From Deltaproteobacteria bacterium (GTDB lineage Bacteria > Desulfobacterota > GWC2-55-46), in NCBI GenBank assembly GCA_015075075.1, contig JABTVA010000004.1:1-64000 (forward strand): a stretch of DNA of 64,000 nt. The letters are read 5' to 3'. Below are positions 34,793 through 44,557 of this stretch, in pieces. The notes beneath the pieces are model-generated. The model saw only the letters and a list, made by a program, of their open reading frames with translations. It ran no database searches and was not told the origin of the DNA. How positions within the stretch are numbered: the stretch's first letter is position 1; the number at the start of each line of letters is the position of its first letter. The translations under genes and the position numbers were made by a program.

Positions 34793-37789
34793 TCAGGCGC
34801 CCTGCTCCACGACCGCGATCTCCTCTGGTGTCAAGCCGTAGAGCCCGTAGACGAGGGAGTCTATCTGCCTGTCCGCCGCGCCTATCTGGCGCTCGATAAG
34901 CTCCCTGTCGTGCGGGGTCTTTGCCTTCTTAAGCTTCTCATTCAGGTCGAGCAGGCGCTTGGCAAGGGAGATGATTTCGGAATGGACGGACTTCTCCTTA
35001 GGTTCCTTTTGGTCGATGGCGCGGATGGGAATTTTTTCAACATCCTGCCGTATCCAGCGGAGCCGCCCGCCCTTATCGGCGTCGCCAAGGACAGAGGAGT
35101 TCCTTTTAAAATACGCGAATATCAGCTTCGAGTTAAGGAGCCCCAACAGATACAAATCATTCAGAGGAATGATATATCCGGTATTGGCCACATAGAGCGA
35201 ATTTGCATCAAAAGAAAACCGGCTTGATTTTGCAATGTCCGGAAAGACTATCTTCGGCTTTTCGAATTCCGGATAGTAGTCGCACGCGCGAAGCTCCCAC
35301 CAGAACTCACCCTTGTCATGGCGCTTGGATGCGGCTGCATTAAATGGCTTCAAATGCTCTGCTATGGCCGGGTAACGCTTGCAGAGCCATTGCCATGCAT
35401 CACCTTCCCTTGCATGGCCGGAGCGTGCCCGCGTCCATCCCCTCGGCATCAGTATAAGGCTCTTCTCCTTCGAATTAACGCAATACTTCCTTATGTCGTC
35501 TCCCACGACAAAGGGCTTAATAAGCTCCGCGCTCTTCCTGTCTTCCTTTACGAGCCTGTCCCTTATATCCCGGTCTATGACAAAGGCCTCGTTAAGCCCG
35601 GTCAGGACTCCCCTATATATCTCGCCGCCGATATACCGGCCCAAAGGCACGCCGAGCTTTTTCATCTTCTCGAAGACCGCTATCTCATCCTTCCCGGCAA
35701 GGGTCCAGTTCTCACCCGAGAGAGACCTGTTGTCAAGCCCTTCCCCGATGTCCCTCACCTCCTCTTCGAGGGACTTGAAGTCGAGCCGCTTCACGGGCGC
35801 ATAGATGAAGCGCTGCTTTTTGGAGGGTGAGTTTTCAGTGAGGATTATCGCGGGGAATGTGGCCGCGTCCTGGAAGACGGGCAGCTCCCCGAAGTCCACA
35901 ATCTTCCGTATTCTCGATTTTCCGGCCAGAAAGCCGCGGATCGGTTTCCCGTAGTTTGAGCGCATGAACTTGTTTGAGCAGATGAAGCCGAAAAGCCCGT
36001 CGTTTCTTAAAAGCCTGTGCGACTGCTCGATGAAATAGACATAGAGGTCTGCGACCCCGTGGTATGCGGAGTACTGCCGCTCGAAATAGGGCTTGAACTC
36101 CCCGAGCATCTCCTGGCGCACATACGGCGGGTTCCCAATGACGACATCGAAGCCGCCATCTTTCATAATCCTGCCGAAGCCCCGCTTGTCGTCGTTCCAG
36201 TCGAAGACGTTTATCCTCCGGGCGTCCCCGCCGTCGAGGAGGTCCATCTGGCTGTAGAAGTCCGGGCCGATGAGGGAGTTGCCGCACTTTATGTTCTCGT
36301 CGATATTTGGGAGCGCCCGTTCATTAAAGAGCGAGAGGTTCTTTTTGACGGTCTCCTGGTTTTCGCCTTCGAGCACCTTTAATAGCAGGCTCAGTTTCGT
36401 AACCTCCACGGCCTGCCTGTCTATGTCCACGCCGAAAATGTTGTTGAGAAGGATGCGTTTCCTCTCGCCGGTCGAGAGCCGCCAGCCGCCCCTGCCCTGA
36501 AAGACGGCGGGCGTCTTGCCCCTTGCGTATTTCTCCGGGTCGTTCTTCGCGTACCATTCCGTGTGCCAGTCGAGGAGATACTGGTACGCGCCTATGAGGA
36601 ACGAGCCCGAGCCGCACGCCGGGTCGAGCACCTTTAGCTTCGAGGCCTGGGCCGGGGTCTTGCCTTCGAGCGCCCTGCCGAGCGTCTCTTTCACGATGTA
36701 ATCCACTATGTATCCGGGGGTATAGAAGACGCCCCCGGCCTTCTTGACCTCGGGCTTCTCCTCTACCTTTGCCTGGTGCCCGGCCGTTAAGCGGATTACC
36801 TTGCCCAGGAACTGCTCGTAGACGTTCCCGAGAATGTCCGCCCCTATGACCGAGAATTCATAGGGCGATTTCGGCGGGTATAGGTCGTCTATTATGTTCT
36901 TTAATACCCTGTCGTCTATCTGGAGGGTCTCGCTCAAGCTGTCGGCCTTGAAATCGAAGAGGCCGGAGTTGTACTTGTCGGCGGCCGCGTAAAAATGCCC
37001 GAGGAGGCGCGAGTATATGTTCGCGCCGTTCAGCATGGCCTGGAGCCTGCCGTAGTCCTCTATGCCCCTGTCCTCGCAGATGCGGAGGAATATGACGCGG
37101 TCTATGGTGTGCTGGACAGCGAAGTTGAGCTCGTCCGTGTCCAGGCCCATGTTCCTTATTGCCATGTACCGGGCAAGCTCGTCCCGCCACGCGTCTATGA
37201 GGCCCAGGAAGGCGCTGTCAACCTCGGCGGTGCCCTTCTTGAGCTTCGCGGATTCGACGTACCTGTCGAAGCTCCCCTTGAGGACCGCCTCCCTGGAGAA
37301 CCTGTCGTATATCTCGTCGAACTTCTCAAGGTATTCCGTATAAGAATAGAGGGCGACCCGCCCCGCCGAGGCCTTGTCCTTCTCGTTGGGCCGGATCCTG
37401 CAGTCATAGACGGCGAGCTCCTCGAAGTCGGTTAAAATCGAGAGCGGGAGCTTGGCGCTCCAGGCGTATCTACGGAGCTGGTAGGCGGGGTTTATGTCGC
37501 TCTTTATGTTCACGGCGGGCTTCTTGGCCTCGAGGAAGAACTTCCTCTGCCCGCCTATCCTGAAGGAGTAGTCCGGGGCCCTAAGGAAGCCGCCCACCTT
37601 GACCGTGTCCTCGTGGACGACGTCTTTATATTGCTCCGCATAGTCCTTTTCGTTACGGATGTCCCAGCCGAGCGCGTGGAAAAAGGGGTCTATGAACTCC
37701 ACCCGCACGCGTGTTTCGAGGTAGGACTCGCTCTTGTAGACGTCCTCGTTCTGCCTGAACCGCTCGAGCTGACTGTCTCTTTCCGGCAC
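34793..37789 (-). CDS. Type IIG restriction-modification protein (nuclease plus N6-adenine methyltransferase)
   Basis: 998 residues in one chain. N-terminal nuclease of PD-(D/E)xK type: PD at 72-73, E87-A-K89 (FFLEAKKP). Helical linker to about 340. N6-methyltransferase: motif I DPACGSGSFL near residue 385 and motif IV NPPY near 551. The last 300 residues form the target-recognition region and end in a coiled-coil-like stretch (LAKRLLDLNEKLKKA). Such proteins cut and modify the same asymmetric site and need no partner subunit. All motifs are intact. There are no defence genes beside it, so it is a solitary system. The target site cannot be predicted. Confidence 0.9.
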   Translation of the reverse strand: MPERDSQLERFRQNEDVYKSESYLETRVRVEFIDPFFHALGWDIRNEKDYAEQYKDVVHEDTVKVGGFLRAPDYSFRIGGQRKFFLEAKKPAVNIKSDINPAYQLRRYAWSAKLPLSILTDFEELAVYDCRIRPNEKDKASAGRVALYSYTEYLEKFDEIYDRFSREAVLKGSFDRYVESAKLKKGTAEVDSAFLGLIDAWRDELARYMAIRNMGLDTDELNFAVQHTIDRVIFLRICEDRGIEDYGRLQAMLNGANIYSRLLGHFYAAADKYNSGLFDFKADSLSETLQIDDRVLKNIIDDLYPPKSPYEFSVIGADILGNVYEQFLGKVIRLTAGHQAKVEEKPEVKKAGGVFYTPGYIVDYIVKETLGRALEGKTPAQASKLKVLDPACGSGSFLIGAYQYLLDWHTEWYAKNDPEKYARGKTPAVFQGRGGWRLSTGERKRILLNNIFGVDIDRQAVEVTKLSLLLKVLEGENQETVKKNLSLFNERALPNIDENIKCGNSLIGPDFYSQMDLLDGGDARRINVFDWNDDKRGFGRIMKDGGFDVVIGNPPYVRQEMLGEFKPYFERQYSAYHGVADLYVYFIEQSHRLLRNDGLFGFICSNKFMRSNYGKPIRGFLAGKSRIRKIVDFGELPVFQDAATFPAIILTENSPSKKQRFIYAPVKRLDFKSLEEEVRDIGEGLDNRSLSGENWTLAGKDEIAVFEKMKKLGVPLGRYIGGEIYRGVLTGLNEAFVIDRDIRDRLVKEDRKSAELIKPFVVGDDIRKYCVNSKEKSLILMPRGWTRARSGHAREGDAWQWLCKRYPAIAEHLKPFNAAASKRHDKGEFWWELRACDYYPEFEKPKIVFPDIAKSSRFSFDANSLYVANTGYIIPLNDLYLLGLLNSKLIFAYFKRNSSVLGDADKGGRLRWIRQDVEKIPIRAIDQKEPKEKSVHSEIISLAKRLLDLNEKLKKAKTPHDRELIERQIGAADRQIDSLVYGLYGLTPEEIAVVEQGA

Positions 37790-37894
37790 TCCTTGTCATG
37801 GTACAATATACAATTTTCATTGCCACAATATTTTGTAGGCAATGCAATGCATTCGCCGCCATGACACCCAGCCCCAAAGGAAAAGAATAGTAGC

Positions 37895-38290
37895 ATGGAG
37901 AAGATAAAGAAGAGCGACGAGGAATGGAAAGAGGAGCTTACGCCCGAGGAGTACAGGATAACCCGCAAAAAGGGCACTGAAAAGCCCTTTACGGGGGAAT
38001 ACCTGAATAAGAAGGACAAGGGGACCTACACCTGCGTCTGCTGCGGGCTTGAGCTCTTCAGCTCGGATACCAAGTACGATTCCGGCTCGGGGTGGCCGAG
38101 CTTCACAAAGCCGGTTGCGCCGGACGCGGTCGAAACTCAAGAGGACAGGAGCTTTTTCATGGAGAGGACCGAGGCGGTCTGCCCGAGGTGCGGCGCGCAC
38201 CTCGGGCATGTATTCGACGACGGCCCGCAGCCGACCGGGAAGAGGTACTGCGTAAACTCCGCGTCCCTCAAGTTCGTCCCGGAGAAGTGA
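37895..38290 (+). CDS. msrB: Peptide-methionine (R)-S-oxide reductase MsrB
   Basis: 131 residues. Two Zn-binding CxxC pairs (CVCC; CPRC), [11 protein letters not shown], and the catalytic Cys in [11 protein letters not shown] near the C terminus. There is no signal peptide, so it repairs Met-R-oxide in cytoplasmic proteins. It is divergent from the Type IIG gene with a 105-bp gap and converges on the TMTC-like gene with a 1-bp gap. Confidence 0.95.
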   Translation: MEKIKKSDEEWKEELTPEEYRITRKKGTEKPFTGEYLNKKDKGTYTCVCCGLELFSSDTKYDSGSGWPSFTKPVAPDAVETQEDRSFFMERTEAVCPRCGAHLGHVFDDGPQPTGKRYCVNSASLKFVPEK

Positions 38291-38291
38291 A

Positions 38292-39872
38292 TCAGCGGCC
38301 CTGTTGCCTTCCCCAGCCGAGCTCGCCGGCCTTTTTCGAGGCCGCGAATGCGAGCTCCATCTCGCCTATTTCCGAATATGCCGCCGAGAGGTTTACATAG
38401 GGCTCAGGCAATCCTGGGGCCAGGCGCGCGGCGGTCTTGAAGTCTTCTATGGCAGGGCCGAACTCCCCGAGCGACTTGTAGGCGTTCCCCCTGTTATTGA
38501 AGGCAAAGGCATAGGAAGGTTTAAGGGAAATCGCATAGTCGAAGTCCGAAATCGCCTCCCTGAACATCCTTTTCTCGTCATAGGCAAGCCCCCTCAGATT
38601 GTAGACATGCGGAAGCTTCCCCGGGTATAGCTCAAGCTGCCTGTTCCATAGGGCAAGCGAGTCGCGCCAGAAGCCCGCCTGCCTGACGGTAAGGGAGGCG
38701 AGCGCAACCGTAACGCAGACGCAAGCCGCCAGCACCGCGACGTATGCGGCCCGCCTCGCCTTTAAAGTCCCGAGGAGAAAGGAGAGCCCGGCCCCGGCCA
38801 GGATAAACGGGCCGAGAAGCGGGAGATAGGCGTACCTGTCGGCGGCAGCCTGGCTCCCGACCTGCACGAGGCCTATCACAGGGATAAGCGTTATAAGGAA
38901 GTAGAGCCATGCCGCGGAAAAGCCCCTGGACCTCCTGAGGGTTAAAATGGATATCAGGAGCATCGCCGCGACGAGCGCAGCCGCGCCGTAGAAGTATAAG
39001 TCAAAGAACTCGCCCCTTCCGGGCATGGGGTAGAAGGGCGCAAGCCCTGAGGGGAATACGGACTTGAATACATAGAAGCCGAGGGCGCGTATCGCGCCGG
39101 CTATCCTCAACCAAAGCGGGTAGAGCTCGACCGGCACGATGGCCCCGCCCGAGCGCTGCGCAAGGAGGGTCAGGACCGAAGACACGGCGCTCAGCGCGAA
39201 GAAAGGGGCCTTTTCCAATAAAGCCATGCCGGGCCTGCGCTTGAGCCTGCCGAGGGGAAAGAAGTCGAGTATCAGGAGCGCCACAGGGAAGGTAACGGCC
39301 ATTGGCTTGCTTGCCAGCGAAAGCGTAAAAAGAGCGAGGGAGGCCAGATACCAGCCCCGGCTTGAGGCAAGCGCGTAGCGCATATACGAGAGCGCCGCAA
39401 GGAGGAAGAACAAGGCGCAAAGGAGGTCTTTCCTTTCGGATACCCACGCGACCGATTCCACGTGAATCGGGTGCAGGCCGAAGAGGGCCGCCGTAACGGC
39501 CGACGCGATAAGCGGCGCTCTTACGCCGGCCAGGGTGGCGACCCGGAAGGCCAGGAGCGCGGAAAGAGCGGTATTGAGCGCGTGGAGGACGTTGTTCGTA
39601 AGGTGGTATCCGAAGGGGTCCTTTCCCCATAGGGAGTAGTCGAGCGCGTATGAGACGAGCGTGAGGGGATGCCAGTTCGCCGAATAGAACGAGGTGAGCA
39701 TGAACCGGACGGAGGGGCCGTCTATCGAGCGTATGTAAGGGTTTTCAAGGACGTATACCGGGTCGTCCCAGTTTACGAACCCGTTCCAGAGCGAGGGGGC
39801 ATAGACGAGGAATGCCGTCAGGGCAGAAACCGCGGCGACGGCCAGGGCCCGGGTGTTCCGGATATTATTCAT
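38292..39872 (-). CDS. TMTC-like polytopic membrane protein with C-terminal TPR (copy 1)
   Basis: 526 residues from ATG 39872 (AAGGAGAG upstream); the longer in-frame start at 39959 lacks this. About 11 hydrophobic helices, GT-C fold: the first periplasmic loop has LWNGFVNWDDPVYV with a catalytic-type Asp pair; NWHPLTLVSYALDY and GLHPIHVESVAWVSERKDLL are typical of the TMTC/O-mannosyltransferase-like family. The last 110 residues form about three TPR repeats. Probably transfers a lipid-linked sugar to a protein or glycan at the outer face. Tandem paralogue upstream. Confidence 0.8.
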   Translation of the reverse strand: MNNIRNTRALAVAAVSALTAFLVYAPSLWNGFVNWDDPVYVLENPYIRSIDGPSVRFMLTSFYSANWHPLTLVSYALDYSLWGKDPFGYHLTNNVLHALNTALSALLAFRVATLAGVRAPLIASAVTAALFGLHPIHVESVAWVSERKDLLCALFFLLAALSYMRYALASSRGWYLASLALFTLSLASKPMAVTFPVALLILDFFPLGRLKRRPGMALLEKAPFFALSAVSSVLTLLAQRSGGAIVPVELYPLWLRIAGAIRALGFYVFKSVFPSGLAPFYPMPGRGEFFDLYFYGAAALVAAMLLISILTLRRSRGFSAAWLYFLITLIPVIGLVQVGSQAAADRYAYLPLLGPFILAGAGLSFLLGTLKARRAAYVAVLAACVCVTVALASLTVRQAGFWRDSLALWNRQLELYPGKLPHVYNLRGLAYDEKRMFREAISDFDYAISLKPSYAFAFNNRGNAYKSLGEFGPAIEDFKTAARLAPGLPEPYVNLSAAYSEIGEMELAFAASKKAGELGWGRQQGR

Positions 39873-39906
39873 CTCTCCTTCGATTGCGGAAAAAGATTCA
39901 ACGCGC

Positions 39907-41988
39907 CTATTCCCTGATATGGGTGAGCGCCTCTGAAAGGCCGAGCCCCGCGGCGGCATTTAAGTGTACGGAGGCTTCGGCCAGGTCGCCCGTTTTCCCG
40001 TACGCGAGCCCGAGGTTCATGTGCGCGCGCGCGTCATCCGGCTTTAGCAGTAGCGCCTTCTTGAAGTCAGCTATGGCATGGACGTATTCGCCGGCTGCCG
40101 CGTAGGCCTCACCCCTCCTTGAGTACGCGGCATCGTTATCGGGGCTGAGCTCTATCAAGGCGGTAAGGGCAACTGCGGCCTCCCGGTGCCTGCCCATGAG
40201 GGCCAGGGCGCGCGCCTTGTTTGAATGTCCCTTGGGCTCCTTCGGGTTGGTCGTTATCGCCGCATTGAAATCGGCGACCGCGGCGTCCATGAGGCCGAGC
40301 TCGGCCTGCGCTACCCCCCGCATGATATAGGCGTCCGTATAGCCCCTGTCCAGGCGTATCGCCGCCGAGAAGTCCTCAAGGGCCCCGGGCTTGTCCCTCA
40401 AAAGAGACTTTGCGCGCGCCCTGCCGTAATAGGCGGGCGCGGCCTTCGGGTCGAGCCGCACCGCCTCGTCGAAGTCGGCAAGCGACTGCTCGGTCATGCC
40501 GAGGTCCGCATGGGCGGTGCCCCTGCCGATATAAGCCTCAGCGTAGGAGGGGTCCATTTTCAGGGCGACCGAGAAATTATCCATCGCCCCCCGGTAGTCC
40601 TTCATCAGGGCCAGCGTGTGCGCCCGCTGGTAGTAGATGAAGGGGACGCCGGGGGCGAGCCTTAATGCCTCGTCCAGGTCGGCAAGCGACTCATCGGCCA
40701 TGTCGAGCTCCCTGTATGCCGTGCCTCTTTTATTGTATCCGAAGAAATGCGAAGGATAGAGCTCGACCTGGCGCGACCATAGCGCGAGCGAGTCCTTCCA
40801 TATGGCCGTCTGGCCGATGGTCCCGTAGCCGAGGAGAGCCAGCAGGGCCAATGCGCCGGCCATGAAAGGAGCCTCAAGCCTTTTCCCTCCCCTCCCTGCC
40901 AAAAAGGACAAGACCCCCCCGAGGAGGAAGAAGAGCCCAAGCGTCGGCAGATACGTGTACCTGTCTGCCGCGGCCTGCTCGCCTGCCTTTATGATCCCCG
41001 AGACAGGGGCCAGCGTTACGAGATAGAAGAGCCAGGCCGCGAGCGGGGCCCTGCTGAACCTGAGGAGCCAGAAGCAGGCAACGGTAATAAGGGCCGCTAT
41101 CGCGCCGTATACGACTATGGTAAGGGGCCCGGTGCTGAAGTCCACCGGATATACCGGGGCGAGCCCGGCGGGGAGGACGAGCTTGTAGAGGTAGAAGACG
41201 ATTGCCCTTGAGGCTATGGCGAGCTTGGATACCATGCTCATCGATATGACGGCCCCTACGGTCTTCTGGGCCAGCATTGTCACGACCCCGAGCAATATGC
41301 TGAGGGCAAGGAATGGTATTTTCTCGACCAGGGCCCGCCTGAGCCCGGGGCCGGCAAGGCGCTTCAGGGGATAATAGTCGATTATGAGGAGGACTACAGG
41401 CACTGTAACGGCCATGGGCTTACTCAAGAGCGCGAGGACGAAGAAGATAAGGCTCAGCAGATAATGGCGCTTGAGGAGCGTCTCCGAATATCTGAGATAC
41501 ATGAGGAATGTGAGGAGGATGAAAAAGACCGAGAGCACGTCCTTTCTCTCCGAGACCCATGCGACCGACTCGACGTGCATGGGATGCAGCCCGAAGAGGA
41601 GGGCCGGGATGCCTACAAGAAGGAAAAGGGGTTTTTGGCCGTATTCCCTGTTAACGGCTACGGCCGCCTTGAACGAGAGCACCCCGGCAAGGAACGTGTT
41701 CAGGGCATGAAGCACTGAATTGGTGAGATGGTATCCGAAGGGGGCGAACCCCCATATGAGGTAATCGACTGCGAGGGAAAGCATGGTCAGGGGGTGCCAA
41801 TTCCCCCCGGTCGTGGACCACAGGGCCTCCAATGCGGACCCGGCCCCGGTCCCGATAAAAAGAAAGGGGTTCTTTTGCACATAGACAGGGTCGTCCCAGT
41901 TTACGAACCCGTTCCAGAGAGAAGGGATATAGGCGGCGAAGGCCAATGCCGCGACGACCGCGGCTGTGAGGAAAGGGCTTTTTTTCAT
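39907..41988 (-). CDS. TMTC-like polytopic membrane protein with long TPR tail (copy 2)
   Basis: 693 residues from ATG 41988 (MKKSPFL...); no clear Shine-Dalgarno, so the start is uncertain (an in-frame ATG exists at 42084). Same architecture as its neighbour: LWNGFVNWDDPVYV, NWHPLTMLSLAVDYLIWG, LHPMHVESVAWVSERKDVL, then a C-terminal solenoid of about eight TPR units. The membrane halves align well by eye, the TPR lengths differ. The two genes are 34 bp apart, so an operon produced by tandem duplication is likely. Confidence 0.8.
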   Translation of the reverse strand: MKKSPFLTAAVVAALAFAAYIPSLWNGFVNWDDPVYVQKNPFLFIGTGAGSALEALWSTTGGNWHPLTMLSLAVDYLIWGFAPFGYHLTNSVLHALNTFLAGVLSFKAAVAVNREYGQKPLFLLVGIPALLFGLHPMHVESVAWVSERKDVLSVFFILLTFLMYLRYSETLLKRHYLLSLIFFVLALLSKPMAVTVPVVLLIIDYYPLKRLAGPGLRRALVEKIPFLALSILLGVVTMLAQKTVGAVISMSMVSKLAIASRAIVFYLYKLVLPAGLAPVYPVDFSTGPLTIVVYGAIAALITVACFWLLRFSRAPLAAWLFYLVTLAPVSGIIKAGEQAAADRYTYLPTLGLFFLLGGVLSFLAGRGGKRLEAPFMAGALALLALLGYGTIGQTAIWKDSLALWSRQVELYPSHFFGYNKRGTAYRELDMADESLADLDEALRLAPGVPFIYYQRAHTLALMKDYRGAMDNFSVALKMDPSYAEAYIGRGTAHADLGMTEQSLADFDEAVRLDPKAAPAYYGRARAKSLLRDKPGALEDFSAAIRLDRGYTDAYIMRGVAQAELGLMDAAVADFNAAITTNPKEPKGHSNKARALALMGRHREAAVALTALIELSPDNDAAYSRRGEAYAAAGEYVHAIADFKKALLLKPDDARAHMNLGLAYGKTGDLAEASVHLNAAAGLGLSEALTHIRE

Positions 41989-42115
41989 GAGGGTCAGAAC
42001 CGGGTCATAAATTAAAGAACGAAGACAAGCGGTTTTCAAACTGGAACGCCGGGATATTATCCCTGAAAAGACAAGCAAAGTCAAAATGTTTGAGGGTCGC
42101 GCGCCTCCTTTTCGA

Positions 42116-42145
42116 TTGACACCCCGCGCTCCTTTTTGAGATAAT
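42116..42145 (+). promoter_or_regulatory. Promoter of the GT2 gene
   Basis: TTGACA (42116-42121), 18-bp spacer, GATAAT (42140-42145), 38 nt before the ATG at 42184. Confidence 0.6.
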
Positions 42146-42183
42146 CACCGTGCATCTATCCCGTTAAACGGACCCTTTTCGCT

Positions 42184-42972
42184 ATGCTGCATGGAAAAAA
42201 AATCGCCGTAGTCCTTCCGGCCTATCACGCGGGAAAGACCCTCGAAAAGACCTACAGAGACATCCCGCTGGACATCGTGGACGAGGTCGTGCTCGTGGAC
42301 GACTGCTCGGGCGACAATACGGTCGAGGTGGCGAGGAAGCTCGGCATAAGGAACATTTTCGTCCACGACAAGAACAAGGGCTACGGCGGAAACCAGAAGA
42401 CCTGCTATTCGCAGGCGCTGGCGCTCAGGGCCGACATAGTCGTAATGGTGCACCCGGACTACCAGTACACCCCGAAGCTCATAACGGCAATGGCCTCGAT
42501 GATAGCCTCGGGCGAGTACGACCTTGTGCTCGCTTCCCGCATCCTCGGAACCGGGGCCTTGAAGGGCGGGATGCCCGTCTACAAATACATCGCGAACAGG
42601 TTCCTTACACTCGTCGAGAACCTGCTCCTCGGCGAAAAGCTCTCCGAGTACCATACGGGCTACAGGGCGTTCTCAAGGAAGGTGCTGGAGACGCTCCCCC
42701 TTGAGGAGAACTCCGACGATTTCGTCTTCGACAACCAGATGCTCGCGCAGTCGGTCTGGTTCGGCTTCCGCATAGGCGAGATAAGCTGCCCTACCAAGTA
42801 TTTCAAGGAGGCCTCCTCCATTAATTTCAGGAGGAGCGTTATTTACGGCTTCGGCGTCCTCGGCACTGCATTGAAGTTCAAGCTCCAGAAGCTCGGGCTT
42901 AAGAGCTATGGGATCTTCGACGACAAGGGCAAGAAGCTCGCCTCGCAAAAGGTACAGCCCCAGTACCGGTAA
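42184..42972 (+). CDS. GT2-family glycosyltransferase (DPM1/polyprenyl-phosphate type)
   Basis: 262 residues. GT-A fold: [41 protein letters not shown], then the acidic motif in [10 protein letters not shown] (HPD in place of a simple DxD). It lacks C-terminal transmembrane helices, like soluble DPM1 synthases. Likely makes a polyprenyl-phosphate sugar; the divergent TMTC-like genes, which need such donors, stand next to it. That pairing is an inference. A bidirectional terminator follows. Confidence 0.85.
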   Translation: MLHGKKIAVVLPAYHAGKTLEKTYRDIPLDIVDEVVLVDDCSGDNTVEVARKLGIRNIFVHDKNKGYGGNQKTCYSQALALRADIVVMVHPDYQYTPKLITAMASMIASGEYDLVLASRILGTGALKGGMPVYKYIANRFLTLVENLLLGEKLSEYHTGYRAFSRKVLETLPLEENSDDFVFDNQMLAQSVWFGFRIGEISCPTKYFKEASSINFRRSVIYGFGVLGTALKFKLQKLGLKSYGIFDDKGKKLASQKVQPQYR

Positions 42973-43004
42973 CATTTCTGCGAGACAAATTTCATGCTTA
43001 AAAT

Positions 43005-43038
43005 AAAAGGGCCCCGCCGTTTCCGGCGGGGCCCTTTT
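43005..43038. terminator. Bidirectional terminator between GT2 and hemL
   Basis: Perfect 15-bp stem AAAAGGGCCCCGCCG / CGGCGGGGCCCTTTT with a TTTC loop; T tracts in both directions serve the converging GT2 (+) and hemL (-) genes. Confidence 0.92.
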
Positions 43039-43061
43039 ATTTGCCTTTTGATTACAGTGGA

Positions 43062-44345
43062 TTACAGTCCCTTGAAGGCCCTTTCAGCGGCTTCAAGGGT
43101 CTTGTCAAGGTCTGCCCTGGTATGGGAGAGGCCGACGAAGACGGCCTCGAACTGCGAGGGCGGAAGGTATATCCCGCTTTTGAGCATACGCGTGAAATAC
43201 TTCCCGAACCTTGCGGTATCCGAGCCTTTGGCGTCCGGCCAGTTCGTGACGGGCTTTTCCGAGAAAAAGAGCGTGAACATCGACCCTGCGACCGCCGTAT
43301 GCACCGGCACCCCGCGTCTCTTCGCTATCTCACCGAGCCCATCGGCGAGATAGTTTGTGGATTTGTAGAGTTTATCGTATACGCCCCTGCCCTGGAGGAG
43401 CTTAAGGGTCTCTATCCCGGCGGTCATGGCCAGCGGGTTGCCCGAGAGGGTCCCCGCCTGGTAGACCGGGCCTGAAGGCGAAAGCTTCTCCATTATGGCC
43501 CTCTTGCCTCCGAAAGCGCCGACAGGGAGGCCGCCGCCTATGACCTTGCCCAGGCAGGTAAGGTCAGGGTCGATTGAGTATATTTTCTGCGCCCCGCCGT
43601 AGCAGAGCCTGAAGCCGCTCATGACCTCGTCCATTATAAGAAGGGCTCCGTATTTTTTGCAGAGCGCCTTAAGGCCCGATAGAAAGCCTTCCTTTGGCAG
43701 CACCACCCCCATGTTGCCGGGAACGCCCTCGACTATGACGCAGGCTATGCCCTTGGAAGCCTTCTCGAAGACCGCCCTTACGGAGCCGAGGTCGTTATAG
43801 GTGGCGTTATAGGTGTGCCTGGCGAGGTCGGCTACGACCCCGGGGCTGTCCGGCACGCCCAGGGTGGCGGCGCCCGAGCCCGCCTTTACTAGGAGGCTGT
43901 CGGCGTGGCCGTGATAGCAGCCCTCGAACTTTATAATCCCGTCCCTGCCTGTGTGGGCCCTGGCCAGGCGGATGGCGCTCATGGTGGCCTCTGTGCCGGA
44001 GCTTACGAACCTTACCATCTCCATTGAGGGGAAGGCCTTCCGGGTCATCTCCGCGAGGGTTACCTCAAGCGGGGTCGGCGCGCCGTAGCTCGTGCCCCTG
44101 TCCACCGCCTTCTTTATGGCCTTCGATACCTTGGGGTGGGCGTGCCCGAGTATCATGGGCCCCCACGAGCCTATGTAGTCGATGTACGCGTTCCCGTCTA
44201 TGTCATATATCTTCGAGCCGCTGGCCCTGGAGATGAAGACGGGCCCCCCGCCCACGGCCTTGAACGCCCTTACGGGGCTGTTCACCCCGCCGGGGATGAG
44301 CTTCACTGCTTTTCTTAAGACCTGAGCGGACTTTTTCGTGCCCAT
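43062..44345 (-). CDS. hemL: Glutamate-1-semialdehyde 2,1-aminomutase
   Basis: 427 residues. PLP-dependent class-III aminotransferase fold; the Schiff-base Lys is in [17 protein letters not shown] (about residue 266), and [21 protein letters not shown] is the phosphate-binding region. It converts glutamate-1-semialdehyde to 5-aminolevulinate in the C5 route to heme. AAGGAGAGAG precedes the ATG. Full length. Monocistronic, with its own promoter. Confidence 0.96.
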   Translation of the reverse strand: MGTKKSAQVLRKAVKLIPGGVNSPVRAFKAVGGGPVFISRASGSKIYDIDGNAYIDYIGSWGPMILGHAHPKVSKAIKKAVDRGTSYGAPTPLEVTLAEMTRKAFPSMEMVRFVSSGTEATMSAIRLARAHTGRDGIIKFEGCYHGHADSLLVKAGSGAATLGVPDSPGVVADLARHTYNATYNDLGSVRAVFEKASKGIACVIVEGVPGNMGVVLPKEGFLSGLKALCKKYGALLIMDEVMSGFRLCYGGAQKIYSIDPDLTCLGKVIGGGLPVGAFGGKRAIMEKLSPSGPVYQAGTLSGNPLAMTAGIETLKLLQGRGVYDKLYKSTNYLADGLGEIAKRRGVPVHTAVAGSMFTLFFSEKPVTNWPDAKGSDTARFGKYFTRMLKSGIYLPPSQFEAVFVGLSHTRADLDKTLEAAERAFKGL

Positions 44346-44390
44346 CGCTCTCTCCTTTTATCCTGATTTTTCCAGGTTCTTCGGCCCTAT

Positions 44391-44420
44391 ATCCTACCCG
44401 AAGGTTTGAACGCGTGTCAA
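44391..44420 (-). promoter_or_regulatory. Probable hemL promoter
   Basis: On the minus strand TTGACA (44415-44420), 18 bp, TAGGAT (44391-44396). Confidence 0.5.
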
Positions 44421-44457
44421 CGCCAATTTAGTCCTTTTCCGGGGGACAAGGGCGTAA

Positions 44458-44502
44458 TATAATGCGTTCTCAATCGTAACCTGATATCGGGTTGCTTTTA
44501 AC
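44458..44502 (+). promoter_or_regulatory. Upstream region of the second porin: -10 box and partial Pho-box register
   Basis: TATAAT at 44458-44463 has no good -35. GTAAC (44476) and TTAAC (44498) are 22 bp apart, twice the 11-bp period, but the middle pentamer (TCGGG, 44487) does not match and no -10 follows at 10 bp. PhoB control of this porin is thus only suggested. Confidence 0.3.
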
Positions 44503-44557
44503 ACCGATGTAGCGCCGACGGTAAAGAAGGGCATCCAGAGATGAAGGAGGTTCGTGA

